A stretch of 64,000 bases of DNA from the NCBI GenBank assembly GCA_014155875.1, contig JACEFZ010028133.1, forward strand, positions 206,001 to 270,000, written 5' to 3'. A program made the translations under genes and the position numbers. Shown piece by piece: positions 45,746 through 55,915 of the stretch (positions within the stretch are counted from its first letter, which is position 1; every line of letters starts with the position of its first letter). Source of the DNA: Cepaea nemoralis (lineage: Eukaryota > Mollusca > Gastropoda > Stylommatophora > Helicidae). The notes under the pieces are model-generated. The model saw nothing but the letters and a program-made list of their open reading frames with translations, was not told where the DNA came from and searched no databases.

Positions 45746-47160
45746 AATGTGTAATAGTTAGTTAGTTAGTCGCAGTTCCAACTTCACAGCAACGGGTCGT
45801 CCCCATTATGCTCCGTTCCTGTGCCAGTGAATATCACACAAAACCTCCCCACTGCCCAATGTGAAAAGTGGAAAAGACAGGAGTCTCGACAAACAACAGC
45901 CCGCACAGATACACTGTGCATAATGCAGCCGCCAGAATGTCAACACACCAGTCCCCCACGAAACACCCAATTCATCTCTGATGGAATCGGCAGTCATTTT
46001 CCTATCTGGATGTTTCCTAGATGTTCACCTACACAGTCCACGAACATACAGTTCATCACCGACGGCAGTGGCAGTCAACCAGAAGCCCAGCAGCCACGCA
46101 TTTCTGCATAAGGCAAAAACTGGTCAACTCTGGGACATAGCCACCTGCCATCGCTCCGAACATGCAGTCACGTTCCAAAAATAAAAACTTGGGCAGATTC
46201 AAAAGCACTTCACACGAAACTCACAGCTCACAGTGTCGCGCCACGCACTCACTCAGTAGCAGGGCGACGGAACCATCAGGTAGGCTACAGTGTTGCTATT
46301 CTTTGCTTCCCTTATGGGCCCCGGAAACACACGGGAGACAATGTGTAATATTAATAAAGACAGAAAATTTACAGAGGCATGGGTTAAATAATGTGTAAAT
46401 TGACAGGAAAGTAGAAGGAATATATTTCTTACCTTATTTTTCATTTTCTTCTTGTTTCTTCAGCTGCTGGTTAATAATGTGTACACAGAGAGTCATGTTA
46501 CTAGGATGCATTTAGCTTTTTATATTTAGTTCGTGAAAGCTTCCAAATAGCCGTGCGTTAATGTCCGTATGGAGTGACCAGAAATGATACCGCAATTTAT
46601 CATCATGTGTCAATTTTTAAGGATCTGTTCAGCTGTCTGTCTAGTTCGTTCACACATACACATGGGTGACAGACCCGCTTTGAGTCTTCGTGAAAGATTG
46701 TCTACTCTGCTGTTTACCGTTCAGAGACGAAACATGATTACCTGTTTTGCACAATGAAAATAGTTATCATTGTCTCTGCAGTGGGCTTCGTCTTAACGAC
46801 CAAGATGTTGGTCCTCTTTTCATTGCAGTTTATAGATTGATTCGTATGTACGTGTGTTGTCCCCCAATTTGACAACGTGTTTGCTCTCACGTTTCTTGTT
46901 ATGCCACAATATGTCAGTCTCCACCGTAATATTACTCTTCTATTGGTATTCAATGCGTTTAGTGGTTTTTTTTTTTTTCAATACCAGGTGTTTGTCACCG
47001 TTGAGGGCTTGCGGAATTGAAAATTCATCACCGTGGAATACAAACTATTGCCATTGACATTGTGCTGATCATGTAATGTTTAGGGCCTGCAATTCGATGA
47101 ATAGTTGGAGCAAAATATCCCAGTAAGTGTACACGTGGATTAAGGTTTGCTATCTGCTCA
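45746..47160. other. No recognised feature
   Basis: No gene, SINE or LINE signature seen; open frames of up to 96 codons have no domain. The low-coordinate end of the adjacent Tc1/IS630-like transposon may extend into it, but I could not find its inverted repeat. Confidence 0.3.
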
Positions 47161-47164
47161 GACC

Positions 47165-48610
47165 TTAATCTGTGTCGGACGATTCCAGTAGGTTGATGAC
47201 AGTTCTCGGTTGCATAAAATTAAATCCATCCTTTCTCCAATAGTCCTCTTCCTCTTTCAACACATGGTCTTCACATATTTTCCAGTAACTTTTATCAATA
47301 TTTAATAACGCGGACTGGGTTAGTATCTTGAAGTCAGACAATTTGAATGTAGTAATGTCAGCTGCCGCCTGTCCTTTAATTTTAGCCCACACAAGTTCTT
47401 GGGGGTTTTAATGAGAATGGTACGGCGGAAGACTCAAGCACCCATGGCCATGCTCTTCTATCAACTTGTCGATTTGATATTTCCTTTTTTTTTATTGCGC
47501 CTGTTTTACAAGGAAAAACTACTGTATGTTTTTGTAAATGGTATATTTTCCCTTCGGAGCGATATCTTTATTGCTTCCTTTGTGCTCGATGCCGTAGGTA
47601 TTTTGTCTTCTTGTGATATGATGCATTGTCCATGATTAGACAAGACATTCTATCTAGGGATGGAAGCACATTAATTCTCGAGCCAATCTCTAAATACATT
47701 GCCTTTCATCTCATTATGATAATCCCTATTGTCTGTACGCTTTGATACGAACACGAGTCCAGCATTCCGTAGTAAGCCATTATGAGTACTACCAGCTTAG
47801 GCTATGACCAAACGCTGTCTTTTACTACTGGGCACGTATCGCTTTATCTTTTTATCCACTGATTGCCATTCCTTTTCACTTGTGTGGTGTGCAATTCGAT
47901 CCACGTCTCATCCAAATACACCTATGTCATAATTTTCTTTGCGCATTTCCACTATTTCACGTAGATATCTGCTTCTCATGGCTCCTAAATGCGGTTGCTC
48001 GCAAAGTATATTTCTACCTCCCTTGTACTTTCTAAAAGTGGAGCCTACTGTTCTTATAATTTTCCACGAAATTTTTTTGGATAGCTCTATGTTATTGTTC
48101 TTTCTCAACCAAACCCTAAGATTTCCTTGCACTCACTGTTTCTTTGGCAATCCAGCATTTGTATAATAGCCCGCCTTATGACATCCTTGTCAAAGCTGTC
48201 TACAATTGTCTTTCTACCTACCAGTTTTCTTATCGCGTGTTGGTTTCATTCCAGATTCTTGCACCCATCGACGAAATCTTGTTCTTCTGCGTTCATCCGG
48301 AGTTTTTTTCTTTTCTTTTTTTCGGACGTGATTGCGTTATGCCTGTTTACAGCAGAGCTGCGCTCTTGCGCCGTTAGGCCGACACATCTGACTTCTGCGG
48401 GCATTTGTTTACCGGGTTAACCTTCCCGGGCCATCGACGAAATGGCCGTTTACTCAAACCCAATGCATGCACTGTTCTTTTTTCGGGATTTGTAACAGTA
48501 TGAAACAGGTTCCTCTGATCAGCTTCTTGACAAAAATATGTGTACAACTTCATAGCGATGCTTTGAAGTGTACACAATTTCACATTCAATCCCATTAAAC
48601 AATATTTACA
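47165..48610 (-). pseudogene. Tc1/IS630-like (DDE_3-type) transposase, interrupted by a retroposon
   Basis: Minus strand. The N-terminal part (48610 to about 48444) reads ALGLSKRPFRRW, a helix-turn-helix end. A 153-bp retroposon then interrupts it, and the frame resumes in phase (VQESGMKP). Further on come DSFDKDVIRRAIIQML, the WIDE part of the first catalytic-D region before LHTTQVKRNGN, LIMDNASYHK (second catalytic D), and WAKIKGQAAADITTFKLSDF, where LNPIE-W-like sequence with the final acidic residue would sit. The C-terminus is KEEEDYWRKDGFNFMQPRTV and LLESSDTD. Several stops and shifts mean it is dead. The family is cut-and-paste IS630/Tc1/mariner. Terminal inverted repeats were not found. 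Confidence 0.75.
48278..48430 (-). mobile_element. Short GAA-tailed retroposon, copy 1
   Basis: Flanked by the 13-bp direct repeat CCATCGACGAAAT (48265-48277 and 48431-48443). Read on the minus strand it begins CCCGGGAAGGTTAACCCGG, continues GTCAGATGTGTCGGCC, GCAAGAGCGCAGCTCTGCTG and CAATCACGTCCG, then an A-rich tract and CTCCGGATGAACGCAGAAGA with a short GAA tail. It has no coding capacity. It splits the N-terminal coding region of the Tc1/IS630-like transposase. Confidence 0.85.
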
Positions 48611-48619
48611 CATTCAAAT

Positions 48620-49365
48620 ATTAGCTATTAATATTATATTAATGGTAAGATGTATTTATATATTTATTTATATAATCACGATTCATGAACGAAACAACAC
48701 CTCTGAACAATTCCATTTAACTGCGCGCAGTTCGTGCTACAATGTGAACCAGGAGAATTTTTTTTTTTTTAAAGCTGCGGATGTGTCTGGATGAAGGTGT
48801 GATACAGTTAAAAGTTATGGACTTAATCTCTGACCCGTAAATTATATACATGCATGTAAACAAAACATTGAAATCTGCTGTACAATCTCCAGGAAAAAAA
48901 ATTATTTTTGTTGGGTGGACATAATGATACGGTTATATGCTAAATCTCATCATTTTCCCTCAGTTGGTTACTGAGATATGAAATTTTATATTGGGGCAGA
49001 CAAAAGTAAACACACTATAGCTGGGAGTTCGCCTCGAAAGTCAGACTAGGGGAAGTTGATTGAGAGGCGAGTAGTTGTGAGTTAGGGAGTGCTGCTCGGA
49101 GTCGAGTTAGTTGTCCACCGTGAGTTGACAGTCGAAGTATAGGTTTCACAAGAGATGCCGAGATGTGCTGCTACTGCTTAGAGTTTAGTCGAGTTCGATC
49201 TGAAGCAGTTTTGCCTAAGAGTTAAGATGAAGTGCAGTGTGGAATTGAAATGCATATTATAATGTGGAAATGCAGTACAATTTCTAAGCTTATGCCTAGA
49301 GTTCAGCAGCTTGGAGTTGAAGTTCGAGAGTTTTTGAGAGTTATTTTGAGATTTTACAGATTTTG
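48620..49365. other. No recognised gene; possible transposon edge
   Basis: AT-rich. GGGGCAGACAAAAGTAAACA at about 48994-49013 resembles the end of Tc1-type elements, but no partner was found. Confidence 0.35.
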
Positions 49366-49478
49366 AATTGGGGACGTTCATTTGAAACCCGTTCCAATTG
49401 CTTTATTACAAAAGCATGAAAGAAACATTAACAGGTGTGGTAGAATTAAACAAAGCATTCATTTTGAATTAATTATGC

Positions 49479-49629
49479 CCCGGGAAGGTTAACACGGGCA
49501 ACAAATGCCCGCAGAAGTCGGATGTGTCGGCCTAACGGCGCAAGAACGCAGCTCTGCTGTAAACAGGCACAACGCAGTCACATCCGGAAAAAAAAAATCC
49601 GGATGAACGCAGAAGAAGAAGAAGAAGAA
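49479..49629 (+). mobile_element. Short GAA-tailed retroposon, copy 2
   Basis: Flanked by the 13-bp direct repeat GAATTAATTATGC (49466-49478 and 49630-49642). It has the same sequence as copy 1 in the opposite orientation: CCCGGGAAGGTTAAC at the start, GCAACAAATGCCCGCAGAAG, GGATGTGTCGGCCTAACGGC, then CATCCGGA-A-run-TCCGGATG, a perfect 8-bp stem with an A-rich loop, and GAACGCAG with (AAG/GAA)n. It sits in the 3' untranslated part of the mariner. Confidence 0.9.
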
Positions 49630-49653
49630 GAATTAATTATGCACATGGATTGG

Positions 49654-50690
49654 TCAGAAGAAGTCGCCGTAAGCATTCAGACAAGCATCCCATTGTTAGG
49701 TAGGCGGCGAATGCCGTCCGCAAAGAAAGGATTGTGGTTGCTCACTGAATCAAGTGTTTACAGCGTTCATTACGTCTGCATCTGTGTGAAATCATTTACC
49801 CTTGAGAGCTTTTTTTTAGAGGTCCGAACAAATGAAAATCACATGGTGACAAATCAGGACGATAGGCTGGATGTTGCAGAACTTCTCACTTCTTCTTTGC
49901 TAATGCTTCCTGCATAATCTTTGCGACATGCGGACGAGCATTATCGTGCAACAAAATGACACAGCGAGAAAGTATGCCGGGTCGTTTATTCTTGATGCTG
50001 TTTTGCAGCTTTTCTAGTGTTTGCAAGTAGTGGGTAGAGTTGATGTTGACATCAGGTTCTTTAAAGTCGACCAACATTAGCCCTTCATGGTCAAAAATGC
50101 GCTCAGCATAACCTTACCAGCGGAAACCTGTAACTTGAATTTTTTGGCTTCTGGTAATCCAGCATGCTTCCATTGCATGCTCTCTATTTTGCTGCTCGGC
50201 TCGAAGTGGTGACACCATGATTCATCGCCTGCCACTATGCGAAAGAGAAATGCATCACCCTCCACTCTGTAACGCAGTAAGAGGTTCCTATTTATGGTGG
50301 TCAGTCAACATCCGTGGTACCCACTGTGAACACACCTTCCGATATTGCAGTTTCTTACGAACGACCTTTTGAATTGTCCGAATTGACACATCAAATTCTT
50401 TCGCTAGCGAACGTGTGCTTCGACAACGGTTCATCTGTACTGTTGCATCAATTTTGGCGATGTTTTTTTTTTTCTGTTGCAACAACATGCGCTTGACCCT
50501 GCCGAAGACGATCTGTCGTGTATTGACGTCCTTTCCGAAACATTCGTGCCCAGTCTGTCATCTCTGTCTTCGACACACAATTTTTACTGTACGCTACCTG
50601 CATTCTTCGATGATTGTCCACTAGTCGACATCCTTTAAATGAAAGAAACTGAATCACCGCTCTTTGAGCTTCTTGGGCGGATTTTGGATC
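49654..50690 (-). pseudogene. Mariner transposase, frameshifted full-length copy
   Basis: The minus strand covers the whole protein in pieces. The N-terminal HTH region is AVIQFLSFKGC, CVSKTEMTDWARMFRKGRQ and TRSLAKEFDVSIRTIQKVVR, then KVCSQWVPRMLTDHHK. The catalytic core holds VAGDESWCHHF (first D), VILLHDNARPHVA (second D) and PDLSPCDFHLFGPLKK (third D). There are 34 residues between the last two aspartates, the mariner D,D34D signature. The C-terminus ends AYGDFF-stop at 49654. Shifts occur near 50460 (an A-run), about 50290 and about 49820, with stops such as the one replacing Trp after ALAKKK. The enzyme excised and reinserted the element at TA sites; this copy cannot make it. Confidence 0.92.
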
Positions 50691-50869
50691 AACCCGGCCA
50701 ATTTCTCAACGGTCAGAAACAGAACCTATGCATCATGGGACGGCAGTACGTGCTATTTTATTCATTGGTCAGTACTTATCACATGACTATGACATGATCA
50801 TGTTCAACGTAGGCAATTACTCGCGGTGTTGCAGGAACGGATTTCAAATAAACGCCTCTTATGGTTGTT

Positions 50870-50998
50870 TATAATCTACTTTATTTTATAATATTTTATT
50901 TTATTTATATTTTAATTTTTTTATTTTTAATTGATTTTATTTTATTATATTAAATATTTTATTATTTATAATCTATAATCTTATAATCTACTTCTCGG
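50870..50998. repeat. AT-rich low-complexity tract
   Basis: TTTTATTTTA/TAATATTTTA-type sequence almost without G or C. Confidence 0.85.
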
Positions 50999-51890
50999 TT
51001 TTTTTGTTGTTGTGGTGATTCATTCATTGTCTTATAGTTGTTGGAGGTCATGGGAGTTCAGAAGCAGGCAGTCCTGACGAGAGTTTAGCAGCTTAGCTCA
51101 GAGAAATTAGTTCGGACGTCGGCCTTCCCGTGTGCCAATTTGGTCAGTGTTTGATTGGAGATAGTCTGTATGGGGATATTGGTAACTGTTGTTTAATTAA
51201 TGGAATTTGTTTTCTTTTGGTCACCGTGTTTATCTTTAGATCTGATGGCAGGAGAGGGACTGTTACAGGTGTTGATTGGTTACTGGCGTTACACACTTCG
51301 TCTACGGTAACAGTTGTGTGGAGCAGGTCACGTGACAATCAATGATGGAACACATATACGCCACGGCTTCACACCTACTGCACTGTTACAGTGATATAAA
51401 CATGTTACAAAACGTGATTTTACAAAGTGTGTGCACTTGAATCAATAGAATCGATCCATAACACCAAGGTTTGACATATGAGTAGATGCATGGATGTCTA
51501 CGCCAGTTTACTGGGTAATTGGTGATGTACTCTAATTAATTCTTCTAAGAACCATTTCCTGCTGTCAACTCTTACAGCATAATGGTGGGTTGTTAATTGA
51601 TTCAGTGCCAAACAAAACAATTAGGTTTGAACCAAACATGGTACACAATGAAATGAACAAGTATCATAATATAAATTTAAGTTCACTGAGCATTGGGATT
51701 GCAGAAGACACCGCGAAACAAAACGAATAACACGACGGCCCTAGTATTGCCATATATCGCCCTTCTATCAAAATGGGAAGTAATATTTGGCAATATATTA
51801 TCCTTCGGCATTGAATCAGTTAAAATAACTGACGTGTACATATAGACTAAATATGAATAAAATTTGGTGGAACTGCGGTAAAGCTGTGAA
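50999..51890. other. No recognised feature
   Basis: Nothing supported. ACATATAGACTAAA at 51837-51850 recurs just outside the foldback element at 53309-53322. Confidence 0.35.
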
Positions 51891-52310
51891 AATGTAAACA
51901 ATATAAAATGACGCAAAGTAGTGCAGCTTTACATAACAGAGTTAAGACACATACAGAACGTTGCGGCGATTAGCCTTCATCAGCAAACAAACACATTTAC
52001 AAACACAACATACAGACAAGGAGATCTCCTGTGACTACATCAGAAGGTGACGACAGGACGAGAAGAACAAAAGCATGGAAAATGGAAGCAATGAAAAGAA
52101 AATGAGAATTAAAAAACTGTTAATTAAGGAGAATGTTAGTTGAAGAACATGTTTAATTGAAAAAAATGTTAATAGAGAAAACGTTCATACTCACCTCACC
52201 TTTCGGATCTGTAAGTGACTAAGAAAATCTCCGATGTATTCTGATGCCCGGTGCTGGGTGTTACGGTTCAGTGAGCACATAGAAGGAAGGGCGTGTCGTA
52301 AGCACTTTTC

Positions 52311-52312
<2 letters not shown>

Positions 52313-52369
<57 letters not shown>

Positions 52370-52396
52370 TTTCTCTCTCTCTCTCTCTCTCTCTCC
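52313..52396 (+). repeat. (CT)n microsatellite in foldback loop, block 1
   Basis: TC repeats with CCCTCTTT and similar interruptions. Confidence 0.97.
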
Positions 52397-52611
52397 CTAC
52401 ATCTTGCTTCTCTGTGCCTACCTACTTCACGTGCATTACCAGTTGTTGGATCCTATACAGCCCCAATAACTCAAGCACTGGACGAGTAGATCCTTAAATA
52501 TGTTGCATAACAATCAACCATACTAACTATTTCATAGGGTACAGTATGAGTGAAACGTCGTACGTGTAGACCGACGTACTCCGCATACCTCATGTGGTAT
52601 ATCACAGGCAC

Positions 52612-52614
<3 letters not shown>

Positions 52615-52674
<60 letters not shown>
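52615..52674 (+). repeat. (CT)n microsatellite in foldback loop, block 2
   Basis: A pure TC run. Confidence 0.97.
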
Positions 52675-52678
<4 letters not shown>

Positions 52679-53319
52679 TATTCTTTGCACATGCCCACAT
52701 ACACTAGCATTTTGTCTGTTGAGGTGTGCCTATGTATGTATGCGCGTTCACGCATATCAGTCCACCCAGACTTTAAGACTAGCCCCTAAAATAACACAAT
52801 GTGGTTTTGGGTAGTACCACCTTCAATCTGGCGCGCCCCATACTTCACCAGCACATCCACTGTGATTGCTCAGATACCCTTGCCAGACAATTTGCCTTCC
52901 TCCTACCCCACCCCCTTCCATCTATGTGCTCACTGAACCGTAACACTCAGCACCGGGCATCAGAATACATCGGAGATTTTCTTAGTCACTTACAGATCAG
53001 AAAGGTGAGGTGAGTATGAACGTTTTCTCTATTAACATTTTTTTCAATTAAACATTTTCGTCAACTAACATTCTCTTCAATTAACAGTTTTTTAATTCTC
53101 ATTTTCTTTTCATTGCTTCCATTTTCCATGCTTTTGTTCTTCTCGTCCTGTCGTCACCTTCTGATGTAGTCACAGGAGATCTCCTTGATTGTATGTTGTG
53201 TTTGTGAATGTGTTTGTTTGCTGATGAAGGCTAATCGCCGCAGCGTTCTGTATGTGTCTTAACTCTGTTATGTAAAGCTGCACTACTTTGTGTCATTTTA
53301 TATTGTTTACATATAGACT

Positions 53320-53639
53320 AAAGAATGACAATGACGTAAACACATAGCTAAGAACGACAAGCCACAAACTTGAACGACGAAAACCTACCCGTTGAATTGT
53401 CAGCGGGAGTCCGAATTCACTGCCTCCGATCATTCGAAATCCCCACGGCATGTTGGTACTGGACCTCTGCAACCAAACTGTTTCCATTTTGTCATGAGTT
53501 CGCGTTCTTCCTGTGCCGACCTCGGAAATAGACTGCAACAAGTAACAAAGATGATTAATACTAAGTTTGCCATAGTCGTACATCGTTATGGAGATTGGAA
53601 CCACGAATGATCTAAAGCGCTGGCACTGAATATTCTGTG
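53320..53639. other. No recognised feature
   Basis: The 103-codon minus frame at 53293-53604 has no known domain and overlaps the foldback arm. Confidence 0.3.
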
Positions 53640-53790
53640 ATCTGACGGCGCGGAGATGGGTTCATTTGGCACACCGGTGAGTTACTTAAACGTTGACTTC
53701 TCGGTGAGAAAGTAATGGTAAACCAAAGAAAGTAACCTTGCCTACAAAATTAACCTGATGTAATTCGCAACTTCCAGCAAAGGACATGCA
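53640..53790 (+). mobile_element. SINE, family B middle joined to family A 3' end
   Basis: GGTTCATTTGGCACACCGGT and GAGTTACTTAAACGTTGACT are B-like. AGAAAGTAATGGTAAACCAA, GTAACCTTGCC and AGCAAAGGACATGCAA are A-like. Same order as at 11365-11455. Confidence 0.6.
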
Positions 53791-53949
53791 ATATTTATAC
53801 ATCTCATATATCAATTATTTTATGCTGTTTTCTTTAGCATATTTTTCACTGCCGCCATTAATTTCATTGTCTTAGCCCTTTTGTTTACATGCATCATTCA
53901 TCCAGTATTTTGTCATGTGCACAATTTTACTCACCCCAACATTTGATGA

Positions 53950-54290
53950 ACAGTTTTCAAGAATTATATCTATTGTAACCCTTATGAACTCTACATAACT
54001 GTGCCACACCCCACCATTTTATTAGCAGTTTTCAAGTATTTTCTATATTGTAAGCTTGATGTACTCTACATAACTTTGCCTTATCCCACGCCTTCATAAA
54101 TTTTCAAGGACTTTCTATAATGTAACCCCGATGTCCTCTACATAACTTTGCCTCATCCTACCCCCTCATAAGTTTTCAAAGATTTCCTATATTGTAACCC
54201 TGATGTCCTCTACATAACTTTGCCTCATCTACCCCCTCATAAGTTTTCAAAAATTATCGCTGTTATTGTAAGCCCGATGTCCTGCCCCTG
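53950..54290 (+). repeat. Minisatellite, about 73-bp unit, about 4.5 copies
   Basis: CTCTACATAACT starts at about 53989, 54063, 54136 and 54208 (spacings of 72-74 bp), with AGTTTTCAA and TATTGTAACCC between. Confidence 0.9.
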
Positions 54291-54547
54291 TTACGGTGAA
54301 GCGTAAATTATCCATCACATCTAACTCTATATACTTTGTTGTTTTCCTTTTTTTTTTTCCTCTTTCCCGGCACACCTCTTTTCATATTTGTCTGTATTAG
54401 GGACATACGATTTTTTACATGCTCTAAATATCAAATGTTCCTCCATTTTATTTGTGTTAATAACCAATCCTCTTCAATATTGGACATATCTGTTTGTTTT
54501 CTTCCCCGCCCAGTGACATTCATTTCAAAATACACAACTACCATTGA

Positions 54548-54815
54548 TGTCAGCATGGCCAAATGGGTAAGAGCGCTCGCTTTTATATATCCGGTGAACT
54601 GATGCCGAGGTAGCGGGTTCAACCCCTATACCGGGTAGCTGAACTAAAATGTTGACGTAAATTTCAAGTACCTCAGAAGTCGGAGTGGGTTCGCCTGATG
54701 GTAAGGGACACTGGTAATAAAGAATGTTAACCCACACACAAACATCAGCGCAGCTCACTAGAAGTAGTAGCACGTGTATGGACAACGCTGGAGTTAAAAT
54801 CGAGGGAACGAAAAG
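54548..54815 (+). mobile_element. tRNA-derived SINE, family B, full length
   Basis: TGTCAGCATGGCCAAATGGG gives a tRNA-like head with A box (54556-54570). GGGTTCAACCCC (54615-54626) is a perfect B box. The body GCTGAACTAAAATGTTGACG, CAAGTACCTCAGAAGTCGGA, GTGGGTTCGCC and GTAGTAGCACGTGTATG follows. Confidence 0.9.
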
Positions 54816-54833
54816 AAAAATAGCATCACTAAA

Positions 54834-55412
54834 TACTTAACTAGCACCCATGTATTAATTCACAATTGTGAATACATAACTAGCACCCATGTATTAATTC
54901 ACAATTGTGAATACATAACTAGCACCCATGTATTAATTCACAATTGTGAATACATAACTAGCACCCATGTATTAATTCACAATTGTGAATACATAACTAG
55001 CACCCATGTATTAATTCACAATTGTGAATACACAACTAGCACCCATGTATTAATTCACAATTGTGAATACATAACTAGCACCCATGTATTAATTCACAAT
55101 TGTGAATACATAACTAGCACCCATGTATTAATTCACAATTGTGAATACATAACTAGCACCCATGTATTAATTCACAATTGTGAATACATAACTAGCACCC
55201 ATGTATTAATTCACAATTGTGAATACATAACTAGCACCCATGTATTAATTCACAATTGTGAATACATAACTAGCACACATGTATTAATTCACAATTGTGA
55301 ATACACAACTGGCACCCATGTATTAATTCACAATTGTGAATACATAACTAGCACCCATGTATTAATTCACAATTGTGAATACATAACTAGCACCCATGTA
55401 TTAATTCACAGC
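54834..55412 (+). repeat. Satellite, 39-bp unit with a 16-bp palindrome, about 15 copies
   Basis: Units TACATAACTAGCACCCATGT, ATTAATTCACAATTGTGAA, exactly 39 bp and almost invariant (a few CACAACT or GCACACAT changes). ATTCACAATTGTGAAT in each unit is its own reverse complement. Confidence 0.98.
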
Positions 55413-55697
55413 TGACATATTTCTGAATGCAAAACAGCTACTGTAATTTGTAAAACTAAAACTGCTGGTCAATTTACATCTGGGTAATTTAAATTGATGT
55501 TACTGCTTCGATTTTGAAACTTAGTATACGCTCTTGGATTCACGGCTGGTTCACTTACTGATAATTAAAAACTACATCATTAAAAAAGAAAACTCACACC
55601 GTTATTTGTACATTGAAAACTATTCTTTCCCAGATTGCATACTACTCATAAAATGCATGTAAAGTAAGGCTCACTGGATTTAATTTTAAAAGAAATT
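55413..55697. other. No recognised feature
   Basis: Nothing supported. Confidence 0.35.
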
Positions 55698-55915
55698 AGT
55701 TGCATGTCCTCCACAGGACAACGTAATCAGCCCTTACATTTATTGGCTGTTTGATATTTTCTAGGACATTTCAAGTTAAGTAGTTTGCTTTCTGAACGGC
55801 CGACGCTCATGACATTGTGGAAATCAACGCAAAATGATCTTCTCCAAAACTGACTGAAGCTGACTTCCAACCCGGTATGTCTGGTGTATAAAACTACGTT
55901 CGCTAACATCAAGCC
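55698..55915 (-). mobile_element. tRNA-derived SINE, family A, diverged
   Basis: On the minus strand: CCGGGTTGGAAGTCAGCTTC with the B-box remnant, CGGCCGTTCAGAAAGCAAAC, ACTTAACTTGAAATGTCCTA, and CGTTGTCCTGTGGAGGACAT at the 3' end. Confidence 0.75.

Larger units (their letters stand above)
49370..50858 (-). mobile_element. Mariner transposon, near complete
   Basis: The two ends are inverted repeats: GACGTTCATTTGAAACCCG (left, from about 49372) and, on the other strand, GGCGTTTATTTGAAATCCG (right, to about 50858), each followed by TTCC. Subtracting the 151-bp retroposon and its 13-bp duplication leaves about 1.3 kb, the usual mariner size. The transposase lies on the minus strand between the ends. 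I could not confirm the TA target duplication. Confidence 0.85.
51892..53312. mobile_element. Foldback element with about 400-bp inverted arms
   Basis: The left arm (51892-52291) and right arm (about 52914-53312) are reverse complements at very high identity over about 400 bp: ATGTAAACAATATAAAATGA at the outer edge, CGTTGCGGCGATTAGCCTTC in the middle, and CGGTTCAGTGAGCACATAGA at the inner edge. The 620-bp loop holds two (CT)n blocks and no coding frame. Arm identity this high implies a recent origin or ongoing gene conversion. A solo relative is at 28104-28325. The arms carry a CTGATGA...GGC...GCC motif described in the findings. Confidence 0.93.
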
